A DNA stretch of 64,000 nt from Bradyrhizobium ivorense (GTDB lineage: Bacteria; Pseudomonadota; Alphaproteobacteria; Rhizobiales; Xanthobacteraceae). Of the stretch, positions 51,874 through 60,459 are shown one piece after another; position 1 is the first letter of the stretch; each line of letters begins with the position of its first letter. The stretch is taken from NCBI RefSeq assembly GCF_900696085.1, contig NZ_CAADFC020000004.1, positions 1,309,501 to 1,373,500 of the forward strand. The letters run 5' to 3'. The notes beneath the pieces are model-generated. The model was not told where the DNA came from, ran no database searches, and was given only the letters and a program-made list of their open reading frames with translations. The position numbers and the translations under genes are program-made.

Positions 51874-53583
51874 ATGCCGAAGCCAAGATCATTTTTGCGC
51901 GTCTTCACCGAAGCCGGCCCGCTGGTCGCGCTGGCGGTTGCGCTCGCGCTGTTGATCGGCATCGCGCAGCCGGCCTCGGCCCAGTTCTTCAACTTCCCGG
52001 GCTTCGGCTCGCCGCCGCCACAGCAGCGCCACGCGCCGCCGCAGCAGCGGGGCGGTGGCGGCTGGTTCGGAGGTGACTTCTTCCAGCCGTTCCAGGAGCG
52101 GCCGCAGCAAGCGCAGCCGCAGCGGCCGCGCGAGGATTTTTCGCGGGCGCCACCGCCGGCCAAGCGCGAAACCACGGCGGAGCGCAACGTGCTGGTGCTC
52201 GGCGACGCCATGGCCGACTGGCTCGCCTATGGCCTCGAGGACGCCTATTCCGAGCAGCCCGACATGGGCGTGATCCGCAAGCACAAGACGGTGTCGGGCC
52301 TGATCCGCTATCAGCCCAAGGGCGATCCGGCCGACTGGGCCGCCGCCGCCAGGGGCATTCTCGCGACCGAAAAGCCCGACGCGATCGTGGTGATGCTCGG
52401 CCTCAACGACCGCACGTCCCTTCGCGAACCGGTGGTGGAGAAGAAGACCGACAAGAAGGACGACAAGGACAAGAAGGACGCCCGCGCCAAGCCGGATGCA
52501 AAACCCGGCGACAAGCCAGATGCAGCCGCCAAGGGTGACGACAGGCCGGTCGACACCGACCTGCCGCAGGACGACGCCGATAACGACGCGCAGGCCACGC
52601 ACGACAAGGCCGCGCGCTCGCCGAACGGGCTCTACGAATTCCGCGACGACCGCTGGGTCGAGCTCTACAGCAAGAAGATCGAGGAGATGATCAACGTGCT
52701 GAAGAGCAAGGGCGTGCCGGTGCTGTGGGTCGGGCTGCCCGCGATCCGCGGCCAGAAGGGCACGTCGGACATGCTGTTCCTCGACGCGCTGTATCGCGAC
52801 GCCGCCGGCAAGGCCGGCATCACCTATGTCGACGTCTGGGACGGCTTCGTCGACGAGGCCGGCCGCTTCATGCAGAAGGGCCCGGACTTCGAGGGCCAGC
52901 CCCGCACGCTGCGCACCTATGACGGCGTGTTCTTCACCAAGGCCGGCGCGCGCAAGCTCGCGCATTATGTCGAGCGCGAGGTGACGCGGCTGCTCGCGGT
53001 GCGCACCGGGCCGATCGCGCTGCCGAGCGAACCCGCAACGCCCGACACCAGTGCCGAGCCCGGCAAGCCGTCGCCGCGTCCGCTGGCAGGTCCCGTGCTG
53101 CCGCTGGTCGCCTCCTCGATCGGCACCGATCAATTGCTCGGCGGACCGGGCTCGCGGCCCGCCGCCGTCGATGCGCTCGCCGCGCGCACGCTGGTGAAGG
53201 GTGAGGCGCTGGCGGCACCCGCCGGCCGCGCCGATGATTTTGCCTGGCCGCGCCGCGAGATCGGCCGCGAGCAGGCCAAGGGCGACGTGCCGGTCGCCGC
53301 GACCACGCCGGCCGCACCGGCAGCGCCGGCGAACCCGCCGCCCTCGACCACCGCGATCGCGCCCGATGGCTCGATCATCACGGCCCCGCAGAAGCCGGCG
53401 CAGAAGCGGATCTTCCGTCCGGCGCAGGCCCCGCCGCCGCAACAGCAGCAACCGTGGCTGCGCGACTTCTTCGGCTTCGGCGGGCCACAGCCGCAACAAC
53501 GGCCGTTGGCGCCGCCGCGGCCACCGCGCCCGCCGGGCAATGTCGGCCGCTCGGCATCGGTGCCGAGCAACGCGGTGCAGTAG
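51874..53583 (+). CDS. DUF459 SGNH-fold protein with altered catalytic residues
   Basis: A 569-residue exported protein. A signal peptide or anchor covers residues 10-36 (ending ASAQ), followed by a Pro/Gln-rich linker to about 100. The DUF459 SGNH domain (about 104-375) has VLVLGDAMADWLAYG, where the usual GDS is Gly110-Asp111-Ala112, and DGVFFTKAGARKLA, where the usual His is Phe353. A lysine/aspartate-rich insert (about 190-255) interrupts it. GLNDRTSLRE and VLWVGLPAIRGQKG are conserved. After 375 the tail is Pro/Ala/Gln-rich. It is probably an envelope protein without hydrolase activity. ATG 51874 is chosen over a start 35 codons earlier. Confidence 0.85.
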   Translation: MPKPRSFLRVFTEAGPLVALAVALALLIGIAQPASAQFFNFPGFGSPPPQQRHAPPQQRGGGGWFGGDFFQPFQERPQQAQPQRPREDFSRAPPPAKRETTAERNVLVLGDAMADWLAYGLEDAYSEQPDMGVIRKHKTVSGLIRYQPKGDPADWAAAARGILATEKPDAIVVMLGLNDRTSLREPVVEKKTDKKDDKDKKDARAKPDAKPGDKPDAAAKGDDRPVDTDLPQDDADNDAQATHDKAARSPNGLYEFRDDRWVELYSKKIEEMINVLKSKGVPVLWVGLPAIRGQKGTSDMLFLDALYRDAAGKAGITYVDVWDGFVDEAGRFMQKGPDFEGQPRTLRTYDGVFFTKAGARKLAHYVEREVTRLLAVRTGPIALPSEPATPDTSAEPGKPSPRPLAGPVLPLVASSIGTDQLLGGPGSRPAAVDALAARTLVKGEALAAPAGRADDFAWPRREIGREQAKGDVPVAATTPAAPAAPANPPPSTTAIAPDGSIITAPQKPAQKRIFRPAQAPPPQQQQPWLRDFFGFGGPQPQQRPLAPPRPPRPPGNVGRSASVPSNAVQ

Positions 53584-53602
53584 GCACGCTGCGCTTCATC
53601 CA

Positions 53603-53725
53603 CGTCATTGCGAGCCAACGGGTCGGCGCGAAGCGCCGCCCGATGACAGGCTCCGCGAAGCAATCCATTGTTCCCTACGCGCGGAAAGATGGATTGCTTC
53701 GTCGCTGCCGCTCCTCGCAATGACG
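53603..53725. repeat. Diverged palindromic repeat (CGTCATTGCGAGC type)
   Basis: Ends CGTCATTGCGAGC and CGCAATGACG match the elements at 4931-5010 and 38202-38281. The middle is longer, with GAAGCAATCCAT and ATGGATTGCTTC as the inner arms and an insertion of about 40 bases. Confidence 0.75.
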
Positions 53726-53774
53726 CGGATAGACTGTAGGGCGGATTAGCGCAGCGTAAACCGTCCTCCGCAGC

Positions 53775-54152
53775 TCAGCCGTAATAGCGCCAGCGCGATG
53801 GCGGCGGACGGCGCGGCTGGCGGGTCATCAGCAGCGCGAGCGCAAAGCCGATGCCGCCGGCGATCAAGAGCGAACCGAGCGGATTGTCCTGCACGGTCTG
53901 CGCCATCGCCTTCTGTCCTGAGCGGATGGTCTCGCCGCGATGCTCATAGGCATCCTTGGCGTAACTGGCCGCGGTGTCAGCGGCATCGCGCACGGTATCC
54001 TTGGCCTGGCCGTAGAGGTCCTGCGCGGCACCGGCCGCCTCGCGCACGCGGCCCGAAGCCTGCGTCTGCTTGTCGTCCGTCATATCGCCGACGGCGCCTT
54101 CAGCCTTGCCCGCGAACTCCTTCGCCGTCCCAAAAATCCGATCCTTGTCCAT
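53775..54152 (-). CDS. CsbD-like stress protein with C-terminal membrane segment
   Basis: A 125-residue protein starting MDKDRIFGTAKEFAGKAEGAV, the CsbD-like motif of general stress proteins. A second part (about 45-95), VREAAGAAQDLYGQAKDTVR, is amphipathic as in DUF883/ElaB-type ribosome-associated proteins, and a hydrophobic helix near 92-110 (GSLLIAGGIGFALALLM) could anchor it. The C-terminus is basic (RRPPPSRWRYYG). The start at 54152 is preferred over one six codons earlier. Its stress role is by family only. Confidence 0.85.
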   Translation of the reverse strand: MDKDRIFGTAKEFAGKAEGAVGDMTDDKQTQASGRVREAAGAAQDLYGQAKDTVRDAADTAASYAKDAYEHRGETIRSGQKAMAQTVQDNPLGSLLIAGGIGFALALLMTRQPRRPPPSRWRYYG

Positions 54153-54212
54153 TATGGAAACTCCCTGCATCTATCGGGGAGCTAACCTGCGAACCCTGCG
54201 CCTGTTCCTCGG

Positions 54213-54947
54213 CTAGAGGATCAGCCCGCCGTCGACGATGATGGTCTGGCCGACGACGTAGGAGGCGAGCGGCGAAGCCAGGAACAACGCGGCGCCGGCC
54301 ATGTCGGCGGGCGTGCCGAGCCGCCGCAACGGAATGCGCTCGAGCGCGCCTTCCAGCCGCTTCGGATTTGCCGTCGTCACCTTGGTCATCTTGGTGTCGA
54401 CGAGGCCGGGCGCGATGCCGTTGACGCGGATGCCGTCCTCGGCCCAGGCCTCGCCGAGCGTGCGGGTCAGTCCCATCGCGCCGGTCTTCGAGGCGTTGTA
54501 GGCCGGATTGCCCATGGTGGAATGATAGGCCGCGGTCGAGCTCACGATGATCAGCGAACCCTTGGCGGCAGCGAGCATCTCGTGGAATTTGGTGGCGCAA
54601 GCCATCAGGCTCATCAGGTTGACTTCCATCACCTTGCGAAAACCGTCCATCTGAAATTCCCCGCGGCGGTAAATCACCGCGCCCTGCGCCAGCACCAGCA
54701 CGTCGAGTCGATCGAACGACGGCTTGAACGCTGCGACCGCCTGCGGATCGCTGACGTCGAGCTGCGCATAAATGAGGCCTGCGAGATCCGAGCCGTCTTC
54801 GGCGGAATAATCGCTCGCCTGCGCGCGGGTGCCACAGACGCCAACGCGCGCGCCCTTGGCGCGGAACGCCTGCGCGATACCGTTGCCGATGCCGCTGGAG
54901 CCGCCGACCACCAGCACTTGCTTGCCTGAGAAATCGAGCTCGTTCAT
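54213..54947 (-). CDS. SDR-family oxidoreductase
   Basis: A 244-residue classical short-chain dehydrogenase/reductase. The nucleotide-binding GGSSGIGNG lies near 14-22 instead of the usual TGxxxGIG; NNAG is replaced by LAQGA (about 84); the catalytic set is Ser near 135 (IIVSSTAAY) and YNASKTGAMG (Tyr near 149, Lys near 153). IAPGLVDTKMTKV and GQTIIVDGGLIL close the fold. The substrate is unknown. It is divergent from the next SDR gene by about 180 bases. Confidence 0.88.
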   Translation of the reverse strand: MNELDFSGKQVLVVGGSSGIGNGIAQAFRAKGARVGVCGTRAQASDYSAEDGSDLAGLIYAQLDVSDPQAVAAFKPSFDRLDVLVLAQGAVIYRRGEFQMDGFRKVMEVNLMSLMACATKFHEMLAAAKGSLIIVSSTAAYHSTMGNPAYNASKTGAMGLTRTLGEAWAEDGIRVNGIAPGLVDTKMTKVTTANPKRLEGALERIPLRRLGTPADMAGAALFLASPLASYVVGQTIIVDGGLIL

Positions 54948-54975
54948 CGCGCGTCTCCTTGTCGTTTGCCCTTTT

Positions 54976-55027
54976 CTTGATTGAGCACGATCCTTTTTGA
55001 AAAGCCAACGCCGGACTTGCGTTAACC
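54976..55027. repeat. Palindromic repeat (GAGCACGATC type)
   Basis: TTGATTGAGCACGATCCTTTTTGAAAAGCCAACGCCGGACTTGCG is a degenerate copy of the GAGCATGATC repeat family. It lies in the divergent promoter region between the two SDR genes. Confidence 0.5.
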
Positions 55028-55129
55028 CGCTACTGCAGCGGGCGGATCACGCCGTCGGTTTGACCTGCCGGAGGATCGATGCCAGCCTTGCCGGTCTCAC
55101 AACGCGCCAAAAAATCAGCGGGGTCCGTC

Positions 55130-55909
55130 ATGTCCGAATTCAAGCAGCTCAGCCGCTCGGTGAAGGGCCTCACCGTTCTCGTCACGGGAGCCGCCAGCGG
55201 CATGGGCCGCGCCACCGCGCGCGTGTTCGCCGATGAAGGCGCCAATGTCGCCGTCACCGACCTGACCGAAGAGGGCACGCAGGCTGTGGCGAGAGAGATC
55301 GCAGCAGGTGGCGGCTCGGCAAAGGCGTGGACGCTCGACGTTGCCGACCGCGATGCGATCACGAAGGTCGTCAACGATGTTGCCGCGCATTTCGGCGGGC
55401 TCGACATCATCGTCAACAATGCCGGCATCTCGGTACGCGTTGCGATCGACGACCCCGCCTACGAGGACGCCTGGGCCAAGGGCATCGCCGTGATGCTGAC
55501 GGCGCATCCGCGTATCATCCGCGCCGCGCTGCCCTATCTGCGCAAGTCGCGATCGCCGCGCATCGTCAACATCGCCTCCACCGAGGCGCTGGGCGCGACC
55601 GCGTTGCACAGCCCCTACTCCGCGGCAAAGGGCGGCGTGGCCAGCCTGACTCGCTCGCTCGCGGTGGAACTGGGACGCGAGGGCATCACCGTGAACTGCA
55701 TCTGCCCGGGGCCGATCCGCACCGCCATCACCGACCGCATCTCCGAGGAGCACAAGACCCTCTACGCCAAGCGCCGCACCGCGCTTCTGCGCTACGGCGA
55801 TCCGGAAGAGGTCGCGCACATGACGCTCAGCCTGTGCCTGCCCGCCGCCTCCTTCCTGACCGGCGCCGTGATTCCGGTCGACGGCGGGTTGATGGCGCGG
55901 AATGCCTGA
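55130..55909 (+). CDS. SDR-family oxidoreductase
   Basis: A 259-residue classical SDR. The dinucleotide motif is TGAASGMGRAT near 17-27, NNAGIS near 98, the catalytic Ser is in IVNIASTEALG near 147 and YSAAKGGVASL supplies Tyr and Lys near 161-165. CPGPIRTAITDRI and GAVIPVDGGLMARN end the protein. The start at 55130 is chosen because the core begins there; an in-frame start exists at 55079. The next gene is the TfdA-like dioxygenase 97 bases downstream, so the two may share a pathway. Confidence 0.87.
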   Translation: MSEFKQLSRSVKGLTVLVTGAASGMGRATARVFADEGANVAVTDLTEEGTQAVAREIAAGGGSAKAWTLDVADRDAITKVVNDVAAHFGGLDIIVNNAGISVRVAIDDPAYEDAWAKGIAVMLTAHPRIIRAALPYLRKSRSPRIVNIASTEALGATALHSPYSAAKGGVASLTRSLAVELGREGITVNCICPGPIRTAITDRISEEHKTLYAKRRTALLRYGDPEEVAHMTLSLCLPAASFLTGAVIPVDGGLMARNA

Positions 55910-56006
55910 TCCGCGCGCGGCGGCGAAGCGTTGACAGGCGGCGCGCCGCGAGTAGCCTTCCCTGCAAACGAAGCGGGACAAACCGCCCGCGCAGGGGAGA
56001 TGTGCC

Positions 56007-56894
56007 ATGACCGTCCTGATCCGGCAGCTGCACAAGCATTTCGTCGGCGAGGTGTCCGGCGTCGATCTGCGCAAGCCGCTGACCAAGCAGGAGGCCGAAG
56101 ACATCGAGGCCGGCATGGACAAATACGCCGTGCTGATCTTCCACGGACAGGACATCACCGACGATCAGCAGATGGCCTTCGCGCTGAATTTCGGCGAGCG
56201 GGAAAAATCCCGCGGCGGCACCGTGACCAAGAAGGAAGACTACCGCCTCACCTCCGGGCTCAATGACGTCGGCAACCTCGGCAAGGACGGCAAGCCGCTG
56301 CCGAAGGATCACCGCACCCATCTGTTCAACCTCGGCAACTGCCTGTGGCATTCCGATAGTTCGTTCCGCCCGATCCCGGCAAAATTCTCACTGCTGTCGG
56401 CGCGCGTGGTCAACCCGAAGGGCGGCAACACCGAATTCGCCGACATGCGTGCCGCCTATGACGCGCTCGACGACGAGACCAAGGCGGAGATCGCGGACAT
56501 GATCTGCGAGCACTCACTGATGTATTCGCGCGGTTCGCTCGGCTTCCTCGATTACAGCGACGAAGAGAAGGAGATGTTCAAGCCGGTGCTGCAGCGCCTG
56601 GTGCGCACCCATCCGGTGCACGGCCGCAAGTCGCTGTATCTGTCGTCGCATGCCGGCGCGATCCGGGGCATGAGCGTGCCGGAGGCACGGGTGCTGCTGC
56701 GCGACCTCACCGAGCACGCCACGCAGAGCGAATTCGTCTACGTGCACAAATGGACGGTGCATGACCTCGTGATGTGGGACAACCGCCAGACCGTGCACCG
56801 CGTGCGCCGCTACGATCAGTCGCAGCCCCGCGACATGCGCCGCGCCACGGTGGCCGGCACGCAGCCGACGGTGGCGCAGGAAGCGGCGGAGTAG
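56007..56894 (+). CDS. TfdA-like alpha-ketoglutarate-dependent dioxygenase
   Basis: A 295-residue Fe(II)/alpha-ketoglutarate oxygenase. The iron ligands are His115 and Asp117 in LWHSDSSFRP and His264 in NRQTVHRVRRYD; Arg278 or Arg279 in DMRRATVAG binds the alpha-ketoglutarate carboxylate. The overall wording, including NLGNCLWHSDSSFRPIP and FEYVHK-like FVYVHKWTVHDL, closely resembles the TfdA-alpha proteins of Bradyrhizobium that can act on 2,4-dichlorophenoxyacetate, from memory. No chlorophenol genes are nearby, so the natural substrate may be a plant aryloxy or other acid. The ATG at 56007 follows GGGGAG. Confidence 0.88.
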   Translation: MTVLIRQLHKHFVGEVSGVDLRKPLTKQEAEDIEAGMDKYAVLIFHGQDITDDQQMAFALNFGEREKSRGGTVTKKEDYRLTSGLNDVGNLGKDGKPLPKDHRTHLFNLGNCLWHSDSSFRPIPAKFSLLSARVVNPKGGNTEFADMRAAYDALDDETKAEIADMICEHSLMYSRGSLGFLDYSDEEKEMFKPVLQRLVRTHPVHGRKSLYLSSHAGAIRGMSVPEARVLLRDLTEHATQSEFVYVHKWTVHDLVMWDNRQTVHRVRRYDQSQPRDMRRATVAGTQPTVAQEAAE

Positions 56895-56989
56895 CTAGCC
56901 GCCCTCGTGGCCAAACCTATGGCCGTCGTCCCTGCTTTCTCACTCATCACTCAGCCGATCTTTGCTTAGGGCTGCACGGGAGGTAGGAG

Positions 56990-57123
56990 GGCTCTCTCCC
57001 CCCTTGCGGGGGAGAGTTGGAGAGAGGGGTAAGCCAAAAACACCGCCCGCGCGGCTTACCCCTCTCCCTAACCTCGAGAGCGAGCTCCGCTCGCCTCGGA
57101 CCCCGCAAGGGGGGAGGGAACCC
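56990..57123. repeat. Pair of inverted GC-rich repeat arms (CTCTCCCCC type)
   Basis: CTCTCTCCCCCCTTGCGGGG with GAGAGAGGGGTAAGCC faces GGCTTACCCCTCTCCCTAACC and CGCAAGGGGGGAGGGAACCC. The two arms are inverted around a 25-base spacer. Confidence 0.75.
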
Positions 57124-57213
57124 ATCCGGTTGTGCCTTCCTGACCTGTAAGCCCTCGCACGGATGTGTGCATGCCCTGGGGCGAAGGCCGGGATGACGCT
57201 AGGATGGAGACAG

Positions 57214-57873
57214 CTACGCGTGGCCGGCTTCGTTGGAGAGCATGCCGGGATCGATGCCGATCTTGCGCAAGGCGCGGTAATACTTCTCGTCGACGTCGGC
57301 GCCGAAGATCAGGTCCGGATCGGAGTCGCAGTGCAGCCAGCCATTGTGCTGGATCTCGGTCTCGAGCTGGCCCGGGCCCCAGCCGGCATAGCCGAGCGCG
57401 AGGATCGCGTGCTTGGGGCCGGCGCCCCTGGCGATCGCCTTGAGGATGTCGACGGTCGCGGTCAGCGAGATGTCGTCGTCGATGTTCAGCGTGGCATCCT
57501 GGATGTAAAAGTCGCTCGAATGCAGCACGAAGCCCCGGCCGGTGTCGACCGGGCCGCCCTTCATCACCTTCATCATCTCGGCATTTTCCGGCAGCTTGAT
57601 CTGGTCCGCCTTCTGGATGATGTCGAGCTGAACCAGCAGGCCGGGGAAATCGATGCTGCCGGCCGGGCGGTTGACGATGATGCCCATCGCGCCCTCGGAG
57701 GAATGGGCGCACATGTAGATCACGGAGCGCTCGAAGCGAGGGTCGCTCATCACAGGCATTGCGATCAGCAACTGGCCATCGAGATAGCCCTCGTCGGCCG
57801 CGTTATGGCCGAGCCCGGCGCCTCTGCCGGGGGCGGTCCTGCGCGTCTTGCCTGTTTTGCCTTCAGGGCTCAT
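57214..57873 (-). CDS. YqgE/AlgH family protein
   Basis: A 219-residue protein of the YqgE/AlgH family (DUF179). Conserved segments are [20 protein letters not shown] near 30-49, [37 protein letters not shown] and [19 protein letters not shown]. The function is unclear; P. aeruginosa AlgH affects alginate regulation. I chose ATG 57873, with AGGAGAGG about eight bases upstream, over the longer frame to 57930. It is divergent from the DsbD-like gene. Confidence 0.88.
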   Translation of the reverse strand: MSPEGKTGKTRRTAPGRGAGLGHNAADEGYLDGQLLIAMPVMSDPRFERSVIYMCAHSSEGAMGIIVNRPAGSIDFPGLLVQLDIIQKADQIKLPENAEMMKVMKGGPVDTGRGFVLHSSDFYIQDATLNIDDDISLTATVDILKAIARGAGPKHAILALGYAGWGPGQLETEIQHNGWLHCDSDPDLIFGADVDEKYYRALRKIGIDPGMLSNEAGHA

Positions 57874-58009
57874 CCGCAGAGGCCTCTCCTGCTGATTTGG
57901 CATCCTGATATTGGGTGGCCGTTCTGTCAATCAACCATCGCGCCGCGCACGGCGGTGCATCACAAGCAATTCAATGGTTTGCAACGAAAGTTGCAGGTAA
58001 AGACGTCTC

Positions 58010-58846
58010 ATGATCGTCACAGTTCCGCTGCGGGCCACAATTCGCGTCGCCGCCATTTTTTCCGTCGCATGTATGGCAGCGGAGGTGCGCGCCGACGATG
58101 CATCGCCGTGGCAGCAGGATACGCATTCGGCGGTGCGGCTGATCGCGGGATCGCGCAGCGGCGCGGTGCTGCTCGGCGGCATCGCCTTCAAGCTGCAGGA
58201 CGGCTGGAAGACCTATTGGCGGACGCCGGGCGATTCCGGCGTGCCGCCGCGCTTCGACTTCTCCAAGTCGGACAATGTCGAGGCTGTCACGGTGATGTGG
58301 CCGGCGCCGCGGCAATTCGACGACGGCGCCGGCGGCACCTCGCTCGGCTACAAGAAGCAGGTGGTGCTGCCGCTGCGCATCGTCGCCAAGAATCCGGATA
58401 AGCCGCTGGTCCTGCGCGCCGACATCAACTACGCGGTGTGCGAAAAACTGTGCGTGCCGGTGGAAGCCAAGGCCGAGCTCGCGTTCGCGAGCGTCGCCTC
58501 GACCGAGGACGCGACGCTGTCGGAAGCCCTCAATGCGGTGCCGAAGCCGGCCAATATCGGCGACCCGATCCCGTTCACCATCCGCGACGTCAAGCGCGAC
58601 GGCAAGAACGTGCTGGTCGATGTCGCCGCGCCGGAGGGCAAGGATCTCAGCCTGTTTGTCGAGGGCCCGACGCCGGACTGGGCGCTCCCGGTGCCAAAGC
58701 TCGTCGAGCACGCGCCATCGGGCGTGAAGCGCTTCGCCTTCGAGCTCGACGGCCTGCCGCCGGGTGCCAAGGCCGACGGCGCCGCGCTGAAGCTGACGCT
58801 GGTCGGCGGCGACAAGGCCTACGAATTCAATATCAATTTGAATTGA
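58010..58846 (+). CDS. Periplasmic DsbD-alpha-like (DsbC_N) protein
   Basis: A 278-residue exported protein with a signal peptide (about residues 1-28, ending VRADD). The family is the N-terminal domain of the thiol:disulfide interchange protein DsbD. GGIAFKLQDGWKTYWRTPGD near 46-65 and LRADINYAVCEKLCVPVEAK match, with the redox cysteine pair Cys144 and Cys148 in CEKLC. The thioredoxin and membrane domains of DsbD are absent, so its partner must be encoded elsewhere. It might work with TlpA-type proteins in the periplasm (inference). Confidence 0.85.
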   Translation: MIVTVPLRATIRVAAIFSVACMAAEVRADDASPWQQDTHSAVRLIAGSRSGAVLLGGIAFKLQDGWKTYWRTPGDSGVPPRFDFSKSDNVEAVTVMWPAPRQFDDGAGGTSLGYKKQVVLPLRIVAKNPDKPLVLRADINYAVCEKLCVPVEAKAELAFASVASTEDATLSEALNAVPKPANIGDPIPFTIRDVKRDGKNVLVDVAAPEGKDLSLFVEGPTPDWALPVPKLVEHAPSGVKRFAFELDGLPPGAKADGAALKLTLVGGDKAYEFNINLN

Positions 58847-58854
58847 CCCTCCCG

Positions 58855-58880
58855 GTCGTCCCGGCCTAGGCCGGGACGAC
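58855..58880. repeat. Perfect 26-base palindrome GTCGTCCCGGCC / GGCCGGGACGAC
   Basis: The palindrome is complete, with a TA centre, eight bases after the DsbD-like stop codon. It lacks a T tract, so it may be a mRNA-stabilising structure more than a terminator. Its sister is at 24397-24422. Confidence 0.7.
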
Positions 58881-58968
58881 AGCGGGGTGCGTCCAACCTA
58901 ATCTTAACGTTTCGTTGATAGGTCACGGCATTGTCGCCGCTTTGCCGGCGATATGAGGAATTTCCGCT

Positions 58969-60348
58969 GTGGCCGTGATTCAGAGCCAATCCGCAACTCC
59001 CGCGCCGGCAGGCCCGCTCGCGCGCCTGCGCGGGCTCGTTGCGGGCCTGCTCGGCGGCAGCCACGAGGCCTCCGTCACCAAGCGGCTCGCCGGCACCATC
59101 TTCATCATCCGCGTCATCAGCGCCGCGATCGCCTATCTGGCGCAGATCCTGCTGGCGCGCTGGATGGGCGCCTCGGACTACGGCATCTATGTCTATGTCT
59201 GGACCTGGGTGCTGCTGCTCGGCAGCATGCTGGACCTCGGCATCGCGCCGTCGGCGCAGAAGATCATTCCGGAGTACCGCACCCGCGGCGAACTGGCGCT
59301 GCTGCGCGGCTTCCTCTCCGGCGGCCGCTGGCTGACGCTGGCGTCCTCCGGCATCATCGCGCTGCTGCTGGCCGGCGTGGTCCATCTGCTGTCGCCCTGG
59401 ATGGATCCCAATTCGATCGTGCCGCTCTATATCGGCTGCCTGACGCTGCCGGCCTTCGTCGTCGCCAACACCCAGGACGGCATCGCGCGTTCGCACGACT
59501 GGATGCAGCTCGGCCTGATGCCGCAATTCATCATCCGCCAGGGGCTGATCATCGGACTAACCGCCGGCGCGCTGGCGCTCGGCCTCAATCTCGGCGCCAC
59601 CGCAGCGATGGCGGCGAGCGCCGCGGCGGTGTGGATTTCCATGATCGGCCAGATGATCGTGCTGAACCGCCGCCTCGTCAGCCATATCGAGCCCGGCGAG
59701 AAGGCCCACGACGTCAAGGGCTGGCTGGCGACCTCGCTGCCGATCCTGCTGGTCGAGAGCTTCTACCAGTTGCTGTCCTACACCGACGTGCTGATGCTGC
59801 AGCAGTTCCGCCCGTCCGAGGAGGTCGGCGTCTACTTCGCCGTGGTCAAGACGCTGGCGCTGGTCTCCTTCATCCACTACGCGATGGCGGCGACGACGGC
59901 GCACCGTTTCGCCGAATACAACGCGCTCGGCGACAAGGATCGGCTGTCGGCCTATGTCGCGCACGCGATCAAATGGACGTTCTGGCCGTCGCTGCTCGCT
60001 ACCGCGGCCCTGCTCGTGGTCGGCAAGCCGCTGCTGTGGCTGTTCGGCCCGAACTTCGTCGGCGGCTACGACATCATGCTGGTCGCCGCGATCGGGCTGA
60101 TCGTGCGTTCGGCGATCGGGCCGGTGGAGCGCCTGCTCAACATGCTCGGCCACCAGCAGATCTGCGCGGCGGCCTATGCCGTCGCGTTCTTCATGAATGT
60201 CGGGCTCTGCATGGCGCTGGTGCCGCGCTACGGCGGCATGGGCGCGGCAGCCTCGACCTCGCTGTCGCTGACCTTCGAGACCATTTTGTTGTTCTACGTC
60301 GTGCGCTCGCGGCTCGGCCTGCATGTGCTGGCGTTCGGGAAGCGCTGA
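58969..60348 (+). CDS. Polysaccharide flippase of the MATE/MOP superfamily
   Basis: A 459-residue integral membrane protein with about 12-14 helices, similar to Wzx/oligosaccharide flippases that move lipid-linked sugars across the inner membrane. RLAGTIFIIRVISAAIAYLA, ASDYGIYVYVWTWVLLLGSM, LLVESFYQLLSYTDVLML and ERLLNMLGHQQICAAAY are typical segments. The GTG start at 58969 follows AGGAATTTCCGCT. It ends 51 bases before a strong bidirectional terminator. The carried glycan is not evident; galU lies about 9 kb upstream. Confidence 0.88.
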   Translation: MAVIQSQSATPAPAGPLARLRGLVAGLLGGSHEASVTKRLAGTIFIIRVISAAIAYLAQILLARWMGASDYGIYVYVWTWVLLLGSMLDLGIAPSAQKIIPEYRTRGELALLRGFLSGGRWLTLASSGIIALLLAGVVHLLSPWMDPNSIVPLYIGCLTLPAFVVANTQDGIARSHDWMQLGLMPQFIIRQGLIIGLTAGALALGLNLGATAAMAASAAAVWISMIGQMIVLNRRLVSHIEPGEKAHDVKGWLATSLPILLVESFYQLLSYTDVLMLQQFRPSEEVGVYFAVVKTLALVSFIHYAMAATTAHRFAEYNALGDKDRLSAYVAHAIKWTFWPSLLATAALLVVGKPLLWLFGPNFVGGYDIMLVAAIGLIVRSAIGPVERLLNMLGHQQICAAAYAVAFFMNVGLCMALVPRYGGMGAAASTSLSLTFETILLFYVVRSRLGLHVLAFGKR

Positions 60349-60397
60349 TACGACAGCGCCTGCGATCGCCAAATCAATTCCCCATCTCACAATAACG

Positions 60398-60431
60398 AAA
60401 GCCGGCCCTGATCCGATCAGGGCCGGCCTTT
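60398..60431. terminator. Bidirectional rho-independent terminator
   Basis: AAAGCCGGCCCTGATC pairs with GATCAGGGCCGGCCTTT, a stem of 13 pairs plus A-T ends. It serves the flippase gene on the plus strand and bdhA on the minus strand. Confidence 0.85.
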
Positions 60432-60459
60432 GCTTGTGGCCGACGATCGGCGGCGCGGA

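Noticed and set aside
51889..53499. 536-codon minus-strand frame opposite the DUF459 gene
   Set aside because: Arg/Gly/Ala-rich shadow with no family features; the plus strand has signal peptide and SGNH-fold segments.
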